Part shown: one piece after another, positions 53,314-63,297 of the stretch
Layout: each line of letters begins with the position of its first letter
Position numbering within the stretch: the first letter of the stretch is position 1
Origin: Candidatus Intricatilinea gracilis
GTDB taxonomy: Bacteria; Pseudomonadota; Gammaproteobacteria; Burkholderiales; Burkholderiaceae_C
Length of the DNA: 64,000 bases
Direction: 5' to 3'
NCBI GenBank assembly: GCA_016702605.1
Contig: JADJDQ010000003.1
Coordinates: 547,501-611,500, forward strand
Program-made: the position numbers and the translations under genes
The notes under the pieces: model-generated
What the model was told of the DNA's origin: nothing
Seen by the model: the letters and a program-made list of their open reading frames with translations, nothing else
Databases searched by the model: none

Positions 53314-55035
53314 ATGACAAGCGCAATCCATTCGTTCGAGAAACAGAAGCAACAGGCGTTGGGTATTCTGTTCAACCTCACCGCTTTCGTAAAAGAAGGT
53401 CGAGAACTAGGCATTGAGTTGCATCCCGATTTGGCAGTCAAGCTCCAGAAAGCGTTGGAGAGTGCCACCGACCAAAAGCTCAAGGTCGCGTTGATCGGGG
53501 GCTTCTCTGAAGGCAAAACCTCGATTGCCGCTGCATGGCTGGAAGAGCTCGACCGCAAGAGCATGAACATCAGTCAGCAGGAATCTTCTAGCGAAGTCGC
53601 GATCTACAACTTCAAAGACCAATTGCAGATCATTGACACGCCAGGGCTGTTTGGCTTCAAGGAAAAAACCAATGCATCGACTGAGCAGATTGAAAAGTAC
53701 AAGGATATTACCAAGCGCTACGTGAGCGAAGCGCACCTTGTGCTCTATGTGATGAATGCGACTAATCCGATCAAGGAAAGCCACACGGAAGACCTGAAGT
53801 GGCTGTTCCGCACGCTGAACCTCCTGCCCCGCACTGTGTTCGTTCTCAGCCGCTTCGACGAAGTGGCAGATGTGTCGGATCCAGCCGAATTCCAGGACAA
53901 GTTCCTCGTTAAGAAGGCGTCGGTACTCGAACGCCTGAGTGATGTGCTGGAGATGACACCACAAGAGCAGCTCGATTCCGCCATCGTGGCCGTGTCAGCC
54001 AACCCATTCGACATGGGCGTGGAGCACTGGCTGCAAAACATTTCCGAGTTTCGCAATATCTCGCGCATCGGAGAGTTGCAGACCGCGACGCAGAAGAAGA
54101 TCGAAAGCAATGGTGGACTTCTGGAACTGGCCAACGAGACCAAGAAAGCCATCATTTCGGATGTTATCACCAAGCAGTTGCCTGCGGCTAAGGATGCCTA
54201 CGCCGTGCTTGCCGAAGAAACGCGGCGCGTCAAGGAGATCGAGCAAAGCCAGGCGATCGAACTGCAAAAGATCAACGTTAACATCGGACAAGCGCAAGTG
54301 CGTTTGCGCGGTCGGCTGCTGCGCTATTTCGAAGACCTGCAACTGCAAGCCAAGAATGTGGGCATGGACACGTTCAACGACTTCATGCACCGGGAAGTCG
54401 GGAGCGAAGGCTGTCTGGTCAAGCAGCGTGTCGATGAGATATTCAGTGATGAAGTCGGCAGCATCGCGCGCGCGCTCAGTCGAGTTCAGATCAATGTCAA
54501 CAATGAACTTGCGCACTACAACGATGTGGTGAGCGCTCTGGGTAAAAAGGGTGTCAAATATTTTTCGCAACCGGGTGCCATCACTAACAGCAGTGTGCTT
54601 GCAGTGCGCGACGGCATAAATACGGCCACCAAGATGGTGGGCCTAGATATCAGCAAGTACCTCAAATTCAAGCCTTGGGGCGCCACTAAACTGGCCAATG
54701 GCCTAGGCAGCGCGCTGGCGGTTTTTGGCATTGCGTTGGAAGCTTGGGACAGCTACAAGGAGCGGGAACGTCAGGCCAAATTCGCAGAGGCTATTAACTC
54801 CATGATTGAAAATTTCCGGGAGCAATCCCAGGAAATAGCACGGCTGGTGGCCGCCCCAGATTTCTCCGACCGGTTCTTCCCAGCCTTCGTGACCCTCAGG
54901 CAGCAACTCACCGCCATAGACGCCGAGATGAAAACGTTACAGGACCGCCAAGTACGCTTCAAGAAGTGGTATGACAAGGGCACGGCGATCGACGCAGAAT
55001 TTCGTGAAATCAACCACAACGATGGTGTGAAGTGA
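53314..55035 (+). CDS. leoA: LeoA-type bacterial dynamin
   Basis: Protein of 573 aa closely resembling LeoA of enterotoxigenic E. coli in length and motifs. G1 GGFSEGKTS at 62-70, MNISQQESSSEVAIY (switch I), G3 DTPGLFGFKEK, VLYVMNATNPIKESH and SRFDEVADV at the G4 position. The C-terminal helices and a hydrophobic paddle (LGSALAVFGIALEAW) fit a membrane-remodelling dynamin. LeoA was linked to toxin secretion; the present context points to defence or envelope stress (inference). Last gene of the set, 19 nt after its partner. Confidence 0.85.
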   Translation: MTSAIHSFEKQKQQALGILFNLTAFVKEGRELGIELHPDLAVKLQKALESATDQKLKVALIGGFSEGKTSIAAAWLEELDRKSMNISQQESSSEVAIYNFKDQLQIIDTPGLFGFKEKTNASTEQIEKYKDITKRYVSEAHLVLYVMNATNPIKESHTEDLKWLFRTLNLLPRTVFVLSRFDEVADVSDPAEFQDKFLVKKASVLERLSDVLEMTPQEQLDSAIVAVSANPFDMGVEHWLQNISEFRNISRIGELQTATQKKIESNGGLLELANETKKAIISDVITKQLPAAKDAYAVLAEETRRVKEIEQSQAIELQKINVNIGQAQVRLRGRLLRYFEDLQLQAKNVGMDTFNDFMHREVGSEGCLVKQRVDEIFSDEVGSIARALSRVQINVNNELAHYNDVVSALGKKGVKYFSQPGAITNSSVLAVRDGINTATKMVGLDISKYLKFKPWGATKLANGLGSALAVFGIALEAWDSYKERERQAKFAEAINSMIENFREQSQEIARLVAAPDFSDRFFPAFVTLRQQLTAIDAEMKTLQDRQVRFKKWYDKGTAIDAEFREINHNDGVK

Positions 55036-55234
55036 GAGAGCGTGAAATACATGGTGTTCGGGACTCCCCATCGCCGAAATGCCTTTGGTATGTCGAGTAG
55101 AGGATTACTATGAAAAAAATTTTTCACCGCAATTTTTGCGGGATGAATTTGCACTCATTAGTTTCGGGAGGGTCTGCAGAAGTCGCCTGCCGCCGTGCTT
55201 GGGTAAGTCTGATGGGCCAGCGACCATATGAGCC

Positions 55235-55440
55235 ATGAGGCACGCCGACTTTGGACTGAATCTGTCGACAAATAAGGCGCGCAGGCGCAAGCTCCTGGAC
55301 GATATGAACCGCCTATTACCTTGGGCTGCACTGTTTGAACCGGTAGCTCTGCACGTGCCTGAATGTCGACGCGGTCGGTCGCCGTTTGCACTGGAGACGA
55401 TGCTGCGCATCTACTTCATGCAGCAGTGGTTCAGGCAGAG
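55235..55440 (+). pseudogene. IS5-family transposase remnant (N-terminus)
   Basis: Reads GLNLSTNKARRRKLLDDMN and FALETMLRIYFMQQWF, the N-terminal block of IS5 transposases, then loses homology. Only about 65 codons remain; the DDE core is absent. Confidence 0.8.
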
Positions 55441-55585
55441 TGCCGGGCTTTCTCTCGAACAGGGGTGTCACTGATTCTTCGATCGACGCCCAGGGTATGC
55501 TGGTGGTCAGAACCGCGAACGCCTGGTGCTTGTCGACTATGTCGACCAAGCGTGGGCGGAAGTAGTCTGCTGCGCTGCTTATCAT
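55441..55585 (-). pseudogene. Second IS5-type transposase remnant, opposite strand
   Basis: Minus-strand frame from 55585 reads ADYFRPRLVDIVDKHQAF and TTSIPWASIEESVTPLF, the N-terminus of a different IS5-group transposase. It stops matching where the plus-strand remnant begins, so two element fragments abut head to head. Confidence 0.6.
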
Positions 55586-55995
55586 GGGACACAACTCGCA
55601 GAAAGTAGCACCTATTGCCACTGACTCCGGGAGTTCTGCCAATCGGCACTCACCCAAACCGCCCCGTGAGGCCGGATTACTTTGCCTCTTTTCAGGACCG
55701 ACCAAAGATCGAAGACGCAATGTGAATGATGAAGGTCAGCTTCATCGGGGGCGTTGATCTAATTGAAGAGCGTCCGCTCTTGGCCGCGACTGCTAGTTCG
55801 CAGTCAATGCCGGAAGCAGCCCGTCAATCTGGCGCGGCCTTAACGACTGGTCGTCAATGGTGCAAGCTCATCAACTCGTCCCGAACCAGCCCGACGGCTT
55901 GGGGATGCCGGTATCACTAGGGCGATCGTGGGCTACGCCGATTGAAATCGATTCGATATGCGCAGGGTGCGACGTTCGACAGCTACACGTGTACC
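55586..55995. other. Gene-free stretch after transposase debris
   Basis: About 400 bp with no credible frame and no recognised element; probably more eroded mobile DNA. Confidence 0.4.
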
Positions 55996-56955
55996 TCAGC
56001 GCCAAGCCCCTAGGTTGGCCAGTTCTTCCTTGTATGCCGCAACGATTGTCTTCTCAAAGCTGTCCCTAGGCGCCGACAGGCGGATGACCTCTGGTGGAAC
56101 CAGAACGCGTGTTCCGGGATCTTCGATGAGATTGTCGACCTTGTCCGAGGCACTTCGGACGCGCAGCAGTTCGATCCTGAGTTCACCGCTGTCCACACGC
56201 ATGGTCCATAGCCTGGCGCGGTAGTAGCCGCCGACGATGAGTTTCTCGACCTGTCGGTAGGTCGCGTCGTCAGGCTGTCGCTCGCGCAGGTGTAGCAGCT
56301 TCTTTTCCACCCAGTCGCGGCTCATCTGTTGTCCGAAGTTTGTGGGCTTCAAGGTACTGGTGTTGTACTTGCTCTCGACCACAAGCACCTCGCGAACCAC
56401 TCCCTCACCGTTGCGCTTCTCGAACAGCCCGTCGATCCCGTTGCGCCCGATCTGGCCTTCAATTCTCTGCCAGCCACTGCTCTCGAAGTGCCGGACCATG
56501 ACCTGTTCGCTGACGGCGCCGACCTTCTGATTGGCCTGTGCCAGGTTCGAGCCAGGCCTGCGCAGCATCACCTCGCGGTGCAGTTCGCTGAGTCTGGCAA
56601 TATCGACGCAAGGCAATGGCTCGCAACTCGGGTCCTTCGCGCAAATTAGAAGCAACCGATCGCCGTCAGGAATCCCGTTGTACTTCTCCCAGGCTTGCAG
56701 TTCTGAGATGGTGTCGAGCTGTGCCCTACGCTCAGTACGTAGGAGCGCCAGCAGCCCGTCGATGTTGTCGGCCTTTGACGCGTATTTGAGTTCGGCTGTC
56801 CCGAGCGACGCAATGGTGGCGGTCCGGTTGTAGTACTTGCCTGCTCGGAAGCCCTTGCTAGCGGTGACGAGCCCACCAACCCCTGCGCCCATCGCCATGA
56901 CGGGTACCAGCAGGGCAACGAGAAGGGTTGCCCTAGCTGCGGTTGCAGCCACCAC
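55996..56955 (-). CDS. PD-(D/E)XK nuclease-like membrane-anchored protein
   Basis: Protein of 319 aa. N-terminal hydrophobic segment (ATLLVALLVPVMAMG), helical middle with REVMLRRPGSNLAQANQKVG, then a restriction-endonuclease-like core: E150, IGRNGIDGLF (D175) and VLVVESKYN (E194, K196). This D-ExK arrangement resembles contact-dependent and toxin nucleases. The GTG start at 56955 overlaps the upstream gene's end by about 20 nt, so the two are coupled. A DNA- or tRNA-cleaving function is inferred from motifs only. Confidence 0.62.
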   Translation of the reverse strand: MVAATAARATLLVALLVPVMAMGAGVGGLVTASKGFRAGKYYNRTATIASLGTAELKYASKADNIDGLLALLRTERRAQLDTISELQAWEKYNGIPDGDRLLLICAKDPSCEPLPCVDIARLSELHREVMLRRPGSNLAQANQKVGAVSEQVMVRHFESSGWQRIEGQIGRNGIDGLFEKRNGEGVVREVLVVESKYNTSTLKPTNFGQQMSRDWVEKKLLHLRERQPDDATYRQVEKLIVGGYYRARLWTMRVDSGELRIELLRVRSASDKVDNLIEDPGTRVLVPPEVIRLSAPRDSFEKTIVAAYKEELANLGAWR

Positions 56956-58324
56956 TGAATTGCTGGCAGAGCAGTTTACGGGCGTCCATGCTGGTAGTGC
57001 GGTCCGCCACTTTTTCGAACAGCGCATAGGCGTCGGCCTTCTTGTTCTGACAGTAGAGAGCGTTCGCCTGTCCGAGATCCAGGAAGTTGCGGACATCCTT
57101 GCCCGTCCAGTACTTTTCGATCGTCGAGTGGGCGCGTTGGGCCTTCTTGAATTCGTCGAAGGCTCGATCGCAACGCTTGGCCGCCAGCGCCATGGTGCCG
57201 ATCCGGTAGTGCAGCGACACGAGGCTCGCTTCGGGCTTGTACGTGTCGGCGTCGAAGTTCATGTCGGCGTGGCGTGCGATTTCTTCGATCTTGCGTTCTT
57301 GGGCTGGGTAGCCTCGGCCTCCCAGGATGCTGGCAAGAAGGATTGAGGGCTCGATCGCGAAGTTCGCCGCCTTCAATGACCCTTGCAGGAGAGCCTCCGC
57401 ATCAGCGACATTGCCGGTCTGCAGCGCAGCGAGTGCCCGCAGGTAGTCAAGGTACGACCGGCGCGTCAGTAGTTTGGGATTGATTCGTCCAAGCAGTTTC
57501 CGAAACTCCGCAGACCTGCCCGAATCGTGTGCGAGCACCGCCAGGACGACGGTGTTGCGGTTGGTGTCGCCCGACTTCAACGCCCGGTTGATTTCAGCAT
57601 CGACTTGCCTGCGAAGTTCCTTGTGCCGTCCGTCCGCTGCCGCGAGCGCCTGGCGAGCTTCATTGAGCTTTTTGGGTATCGCTGCGCCAGAAGCTAGCTT
57701 GCTAAACGTCTGCTGCGCGGCGTCCACATCGGCACTGAGAATGGCGATTTCGCTGTTGATCTTGCTCAGTCCATCCACAAGCTGGCCGATCCTGTCATCC
57801 GCGAGGTCACGTGGGACAGGGAGCAATACCCGCCACTCCAACTGCTCTGTACCTGGCTTCGCGACGATCGCTAGGCCGTCCATTGTGGTGGCGGCGGTCG
57901 CGCTCAGGGCCACAGCTTTCTGGCCAGCGCTCAAGGTGCTCCAAGCGCCTGCTCCACCCACCGTGCCGAGCGAGATGCCATTCAGGACAGCAGCGCCAAG
58001 TATGGCGTTTCCGCCAAACCAGCCGCCTATCGTGGACAGGCCGGCCATGTAGGACCCTGCGCCGCCGCCCGCGACCCAACTCGCCACGGTGCTCACACCA
58101 GTCGCAGCGGCCGGTGCGCCCGCGCCTGCGGTGAAGTAGCTGAAGGTTCCCGCAGCGACGACCGACGCGCCGGTCACCGCGAGTCCAAAGTACTTCTTCT
58201 GGTAGACCTTGCGAGGAAAGGCGGATTCAAATCCAAGGTCGGTGTCATCTGCGGCTGCGGCAGCCACAGTGGTGAACGACGCTAGGCAGGCCAGGACCGC
58301 AAGTAACAGGGCAAGCTTTTTCAT
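56933..58324 (-). CDS. Exported glycine-zipper and TPR protein
   Basis: Protein of 463 aa with a signal peptide, Gly/Ala-rich hydrophobic segments (FGLAVTGASVVAAGTF, NAILGAAVLNGISLGTVG), a coiled-coil stretch (about 180-260) and TPR-like C-terminal repeats (YLRALAALQTGNVADAEALLQ, LFEKVADRTTSMDARKLL). No enzyme motif. Coupled to the downstream nuclease-like gene; it could be its immunity, delivery or membrane partner. Confidence 0.6.
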   Translation of the reverse strand: MKKLALLLAVLACLASFTTVAAAAADDTDLGFESAFPRKVYQKKYFGLAVTGASVVAAGTFSYFTAGAGAPAAATGVSTVASWVAGGGAGSYMAGLSTIGGWFGGNAILGAAVLNGISLGTVGGAGAWSTLSAGQKAVALSATAATTMDGLAIVAKPGTEQLEWRVLLPVPRDLADDRIGQLVDGLSKINSEIAILSADVDAAQQTFSKLASGAAIPKKLNEARQALAAADGRHKELRRQVDAEINRALKSGDTNRNTVVLAVLAHDSGRSAEFRKLLGRINPKLLTRRSYLDYLRALAALQTGNVADAEALLQGSLKAANFAIEPSILLASILGGRGYPAQERKIEEIARHADMNFDADTYKPEASLVSLHYRIGTMALAAKRCDRAFDEFKKAQRAHSTIEKYWTGKDVRNFLDLGQANALYCQNKKADAYALFEKVADRTTSMDARKLLCQQFSGGCNRS

Positions 58325-58548
58325 GTTGCATGACTCGTCGACGCGAGTTGGAGGCGAGCGAGCAGAGTGGAGCGGCGAAGGTCGTCAATTGCAACCATGC
58401 GTCATGATCGGCCGGACACGGGCCAAGTTGGTTAACTGACGTCAACCACCAATTCGCCCAGGACTGAGCAAAGAGAGGCGGATTGCTCGCTGCGAGTGCG
58501 ACACGGGCTAGGACCCAGCCAAACATCGGCCTTCAGATTTCATTTCCG

Positions 58549-60076
58549 CTACGACACTGGCTTGGCCTGCTTCGGCGCCAGGACACCGCTCGCCTCGGGA
58601 TAGAGGCGTGTCAACACATCACGCAGGACGTCGCCCACCACCAAGACATGTTCAGCCAGGTTGTGTGGCTCATCCGCCTGGCGGTCTCTCGCGTCCCACA
58701 ACTGTTCCAGGCGATCCCGGTAAACCTTCAGCACCGCATCCAACGCTGGCGCCCAATGTGAAGGCGCATCTTTCTCTCGCCAGGACCCTTGCCCTCGGCC
58801 GAAGTGGGCCACGCTCAGGTAGAGCAAGACCGACTTGTATAGCGCGTCAGTGAGCGAGTTCGGGCTCCACCGGATCACCTTCTTGCCCTTGCTCTTGAGC
58901 ACGTTGTATCCCTTGGCAAGAGCGGCGGCGCCAAGGGCGCCCAGTACCCCGCCAACGAGCGCGCCGGTTCCCAGGGTCAGACCGCCCGACATCAGGTCTG
59001 CAGCCAAGCCGGTCGACAGCCCCGAAACCACGCCACCCAGCAGCGAGGAAGTCGATGCGTTCACGGGGGCGTCCACGCTCAATTGCTCGGCGACAACACG
59101 TAGCACTTGCGCCGCATTCACACCATCGAGTCTGTTGATGGTCACCAGCCGATCAGCCAAATCCTTGGTGCGCTCCGCGAATCGCTGGGCCAGGGATTCC
59201 ATGGCGAGTTCGGAGGGCCGCCGCTCGTCGGATTTGCCCCAGGGCAGCTTGTCTCGGATCAGGTCAACGGCATCCGTCACGCCGCTGAACCACACCGTAT
59301 CCAGTTCAACCCTGTCCGAAGCGATCTGCATCAGGCAGTCGGCGATGGCGCCCACGGATGCTTCGAGGCGATCCACATGCGTCGCAGTCAGACAGCCGGC
59401 AAAGTGTTGATATTGGCGCCGCGACGCATCAGGCAGCAGGCGACCAATTTCCTCGAAAAGCATCAACTCCCTGAAGCCAGCACCGCGTGAAGGCATCGAG
59501 ATCGAACACAGACTGCACAACAGGATGAGTTGCCAACGCGCTGCGCCATTCAGCGACCCTGGCGGCGGCGTCACCGTTGCTGAGCTGGCCGCCCTGGTTC
59601 AGGATCACGAGCACCGGCTTGCCCGCCCAGCCGAGCACTTCAAGCTCTGGCGCGACGTAAATGGCGTCGATCGGGCGTTCAAGCAAGCTCACGGGATACA
59701 GCACCACATCAGCGCGCGCGCGTAGGTCGAGCGCAAGCCTCTGGCCGCGCCAAAGCGGTGGATTTCGGCGCCGGTCCAACACTTCGCGCATCAGCCATGC
59801 CTGCCACTTGTAGCGAAGCCCCAATCGGCGGGCCAGCCGAAAGCTGTCGCCAAAGCCAGGTGTATCCCACAGCAGCAAGGCGCTTCCATCGGTACCAGCC
59901 ACAAGTTCGTACGAGGTGGTTGCCGTAGTCACATCGGGCCTGTCTTCAATGGCACCAACGTCCCTGCCGAGCAAGGTGCGCAGCAGCGCGGTCTTGCCCA
60001 CGTTGGTGTGTGCAGCAACAAAGACGTTGATGTCCTTGGCCGGCGCAACCTGATCGAGTGCGAGGAGCTCATTCAT
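58549..60076 (-). pseudogene. GTPase/DUF3482 gene split by a one-base frameshift
   Basis: The 5' frame (60076 to 59429) encodes the GTPase domain: VAAHTNVGKTALLRTLLG, LLLWDTPGFGDS, VLVILNQGGQ. The 3' frame (ending at 58549) encodes the DUF3482 part, with glycine-rich hydrophobic segments (LTLGTGALVGGVLGALGAA). Removing one G from the GGG run at 59469-59471 (CCC on plus) joins the halves as FTRCWLQELMLFEEIGRLLP, the expected continuous sequence of about 507 aa. The break is either a real pseudogene or a sequencing error. The start overlaps DUF2868 by 8 nt; the two families usually occur together. Confidence 0.78.
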
Positions 60077-61526
60077 CTCGATTCAGCCTGCTCTGAAAGG
60101 TTGAAAGATCAGTCTCGTCACCCCTGCCGAGATCCAGGAACAGTGGGTCGGCTCGCACCTTATCAAGAATCTGCCGCCATTGAATTTGCCGCGAGCGAAG
60201 TCGCTCGTCGTTGCCCAGCGGGAAGGCCGAGGTATCGACGATCGGGATCACTGGTGTTTCGGCCTCGATTGCTGCGCGCAACAGTTTCAGCAACGCTCCA
60301 TGTGTATTGCCCTCGGCTGTTGCGGTGGCATTGAAGACAGGGAGGACAGCAACATGGCCCTCTTTGTTGATTGCTCGCTTCCAGTCCCACAGGTCGTTTC
60401 CCATCAACACGGATTGCAGCATTGCGATCTCGACCGACATGCCGTAGGTCCGCTCAAGCATCCTGTGCAGATTGGCCTTGACCTGGGGAGTCATCTCGTA
60501 CCGGAAGGGCACAACAACAACGGCGATCCGCTGTCCGCGCCACGCGGCCCGAAGCGCAGTGAAGTAGGCCGCATTCAGCGGAAGCGGAAATGCTCTGCTC
60601 AGCCGCCACAGATGCAATGAATTGAAGATGACCAGAGCCGATCTGGGCAGCAGCACCCAGACAATCACGGAAGCTGCATGCAAATGAAAGAGCGCTCGGG
60701 TGAGTCCCAGGTTGTCGCCGGAGGCTCGCATATCAGCCACGGCCTGGACGTCTGGAACCTGCAGCCCAAATAGCCAGGCGCCCGGCGTCACGATGAAGCT
60801 GAAGACCTGCTGGGTGAGCTTGATGTCCAGCCAGGTGCTGCCGGGAACGCCAGGGTGGTATTGCGTCGGCAGACCTCGCGTATAGAGCATGGCCACGACA
60901 CCTGCTGCAAAGCATATCGCTGCCGCGTGGAATGCGATCTTCGTGCGAGCGCTGGTCAGCCCATTCGACAGCTGAACCCAGTTGTGTTGGCAGGCGGTCA
61001 ACCACGGGCGCTTTCGCTTGACACGGAAGCCAAGTGCAGAACTGAAGCGCAGCTTCGCGATCATTTCGTTAAGCCAGCCAGGAGGCTTGGTTCCACCAGG
61101 CAAGGCCGTCAGGACGAAGCTGAAGAACACCAGCGTGAAGACCAGGAGGTTCCAGAGGATCAGGCCGAGAAGGCTGAATTCAATGACGTTCACCTCCTGC
61201 TTGGATGTCAGATAGTCCGTCATGCAGCCTACGACAAGCGCGAAGACGCACAGGGCCCAAGCTGCAAGGGCGGGCCACTTGGGTTCCCTCAGGCGTATCG
61301 CCCGGTCTGGTGATCGCTGCGCGATTCGATCGATCGCCCATTGCGCGCGGCGCGACAGCAAGTCACAGAAACTGGTACTGTGGCCCGTGAGTTCTATCGC
61401 TTGTTGAGTGGCCTCCTTGGCATCGGCCGGCGCCCACAGTCCGCCGTTGTCCGCCGATTGTTCGATGCAGCGCAGGACGCAAATTTCAAGTGCTTGATGT
61501 TCGGAAAGTCGGGCCATGTCAGGCAT
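60069..61526 (-). CDS. DUF2868 membrane protein
   Basis: Protein of 485 aa with four or five transmembrane segments (WALCVFALVVGCMTDY, LILWNLLVFTLVFFSFVLTAL, AAAICFAAGVVAMLY, ASVIVWVLLPRSALVIF) and a cytoplasmic C-terminal domain (IAVVVVPFRYEMTPQVKANL, IPIVDTSAFPLGNDE). It matches DUF2868, normally encoded next to a GTPase/DUF3482 gene as here; function unknown. ATG 61526 is preferred to a TTG 18 codons earlier. Confidence 0.78.
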   Translation of the reverse strand: MPDMARLSEHQALEICVLRCIEQSADNGGLWAPADAKEATQQAIELTGHSTSFCDLLSRRAQWAIDRIAQRSPDRAIRLREPKWPALAAWALCVFALVVGCMTDYLTSKQEVNVIEFSLLGLILWNLLVFTLVFFSFVLTALPGGTKPPGWLNEMIAKLRFSSALGFRVKRKRPWLTACQHNWVQLSNGLTSARTKIAFHAAAICFAAGVVAMLYTRGLPTQYHPGVPGSTWLDIKLTQQVFSFIVTPGAWLFGLQVPDVQAVADMRASGDNLGLTRALFHLHAASVIVWVLLPRSALVIFNSLHLWRLSRAFPLPLNAAYFTALRAAWRGQRIAVVVVPFRYEMTPQVKANLHRMLERTYGMSVEIAMLQSVLMGNDLWDWKRAINKEGHVAVLPVFNATATAEGNTHGALLKLLRAAIEAETPVIPIVDTSAFPLGNDERLRSRQIQWRQILDKVRADPLFLDLGRGDETDLSTFQSRLNRDE

Positions 61527-61881
61527 GTTTGCACGGGACCCCACCATGCACGTTGACAACACAGGATGTCGGCCCGTCAATCATCGTTGAAGTTCCAGTC
61601 GACCCGCCAAATTCGCCACATTTTGAAACCATTGCTGCGCCGCAGTGTTAGCGCAGGCGCTGACGCCGCTGTGCCGGCGCTCCATTGAGCTACCTCGGCA
61701 ACCCGCATGACAAGTGCCGGATTGGAGTGGCCGCCAAAATTGGCGGTGCATTCCATCCTCGGCGGACTCATCAATAGTGGTTCTCTTCGCCGTCGGCACC
61801 AACAGGCTCGACTTCAGAAAACATTGCAGTCAGCAAAGTATACAGTCGATGTTTCGCTACTTGTCCTACGATCCCAGTATG
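61527..61881. other. Intergenic region, no gene seen
   Basis: About 355 bp upstream of the DUF2868 gene. Short minus frames lack ribosome sites and family features. It should contain the promoter of the minus-strand set. Confidence 0.4.
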
Positions 61882-62823
61882 CTACGTCTGGATGGCGCTT
61901 GATACGATGCCTTGGCCATGAATATGAACCGGAACCTCCTCTGCGGCGGAAAGTCGATTCGCATAACTGCGCACAGTCGCAAGAAGTTCTTTACTTTGCG
62001 CTGCGCTAGCAATATTGGAACCGACCGATGTAAGCCGGTAAGCCAAACTTTGCCAACTCGCGCCGGATTGACCTGCTCGCCAGAAGCAATGTCCAGCGTC
62101 CATCCAATCAATCTCCTGGATCACGATGTCTTGCAAGCCCGCATTGGCAATTTCTGTTGCCAGTACTTTGCAGTTGGAAAGCCACTCCAAAGACGCGTTG
62201 GTTCCGAGCGCCATACAAAGAATGGCATATTCATACTTCGACGATTTATTTTTCTGTAGTGCGCTCCAGATTTTGGTCAGCATATGCCCGCGACTTGAAG
62301 GGGTAGGTTTGTTTCTGGCAGCCTTGCAGAGGTCTGGAATAATGTTGTCTTCGTCAAATAGTTGCCTATGTGGGGGGTGACTAATCCGCCCAAATTTTCT
62401 GCCTCCTTGACTCTTATAGGTCCTACGTAGCCAGATATCAATCACGGCATAGAATTTCAAGTATTCCAGCGCCATCCCAAATGGCAGAATCGCAGCCATG
62501 GGCCACGCTGAGGTCACTCCGGCTTGTGCAGGCAAGGTCTTCAACCAGGTGCCAGCTGCACGATCAAGCAATTCGCTATCAATGTGAATTCCCCAGAATC
62601 GATCACCTGGACGAGTCGGGGAACAGTACACCGCATAAGAACCCATACCCCGACCCAAGGTGGATTCTTCGGAGGTATTTGCTTCAGCAAATGGCCATTC
62701 ACCGTCGGCGATCGTTGCATATTGAGATTTGACATGAAAATGGTCATCCGGGGGAGGCACAGTCTTTGCCACTCGCGCCTCCCATCCGATCAATTCGCCC
62801 ACTGTCAATGAAGTGATAGTCAT
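61882..62823 (-). CDS. Hypothetical protein, unrecognised
   Basis: Protein of 313 aa, soluble, with no signal peptide. Aromatic-rich N-terminal half (GDRFWGIHIDSELLDRAAGTW, LEYLKFYAVIDIWLRRTYK) and a helical C-terminal half. No domain or catalytic motif recognised. Codon use is less GC-rich than the core genes. Single gene; ATG 62823 is the only good start. Confidence 0.6.
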   Translation of the reverse strand: MTITSLTVGELIGWEARVAKTVPPPDDHFHVKSQYATIADGEWPFAEANTSEESTLGRGMGSYAVYCSPTRPGDRFWGIHIDSELLDRAAGTWLKTLPAQAGVTSAWPMAAILPFGMALEYLKFYAVIDIWLRRTYKSQGGRKFGRISHPPHRQLFDEDNIIPDLCKAARNKPTPSSRGHMLTKIWSALQKNKSSKYEYAILCMALGTNASLEWLSNCKVLATEIANAGLQDIVIQEIDWMDAGHCFWRAGQSGASWQSLAYRLTSVGSNIASAAQSKELLATVRSYANRLSAAEEVPVHIHGQGIVSSAIQT

Positions 62824-63297
62824 TTAATTTCCCCGCATACATTTTGCTGCCAAGCCGCACGTGCGGCGCCGGCGTCGCGCCGTCCATGTATATCCACACA
62901 AAGTCTACGCGAAACTGCACGAACTCACTCCCGAAATTAGCCAGTGCCTTCGTGAGTTGCACTTATCGACAAGTGACACCATGAACATGAGGCCACATGG
63001 AGCGAGAAGTTGTCTGTCTTGACAATCGGCGATGCCTCTTTGCGATCCATCAAGCCCATACCCTCCGCCAGGTGTATCCGCGGATTCTTGGCGCGCTATT
63101 GCGTGCGAATTACCTGTGTGGTCGCTGATTTAGAACAGCTCATGGTCAGACCGACAAATGGCGCAGTTCTTCCAGAGCACCAAGAGTACAGCCCCTACCC
63201 TTGCCGTTTGGGTAGCGGATTTGGTCGTTAACGGATGCGACACGTGATGTCGCAGTCCTCCAGAAGATCGAGGTCGAACTGTCTTCCTGGAGATCTC
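62824..63297. other. Intergenic region, no gene seen
   Basis: 474 bp without a credible gene. Its right end carries the ribosome site (tggag) of the gene at 63298. Confidence 0.4.
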
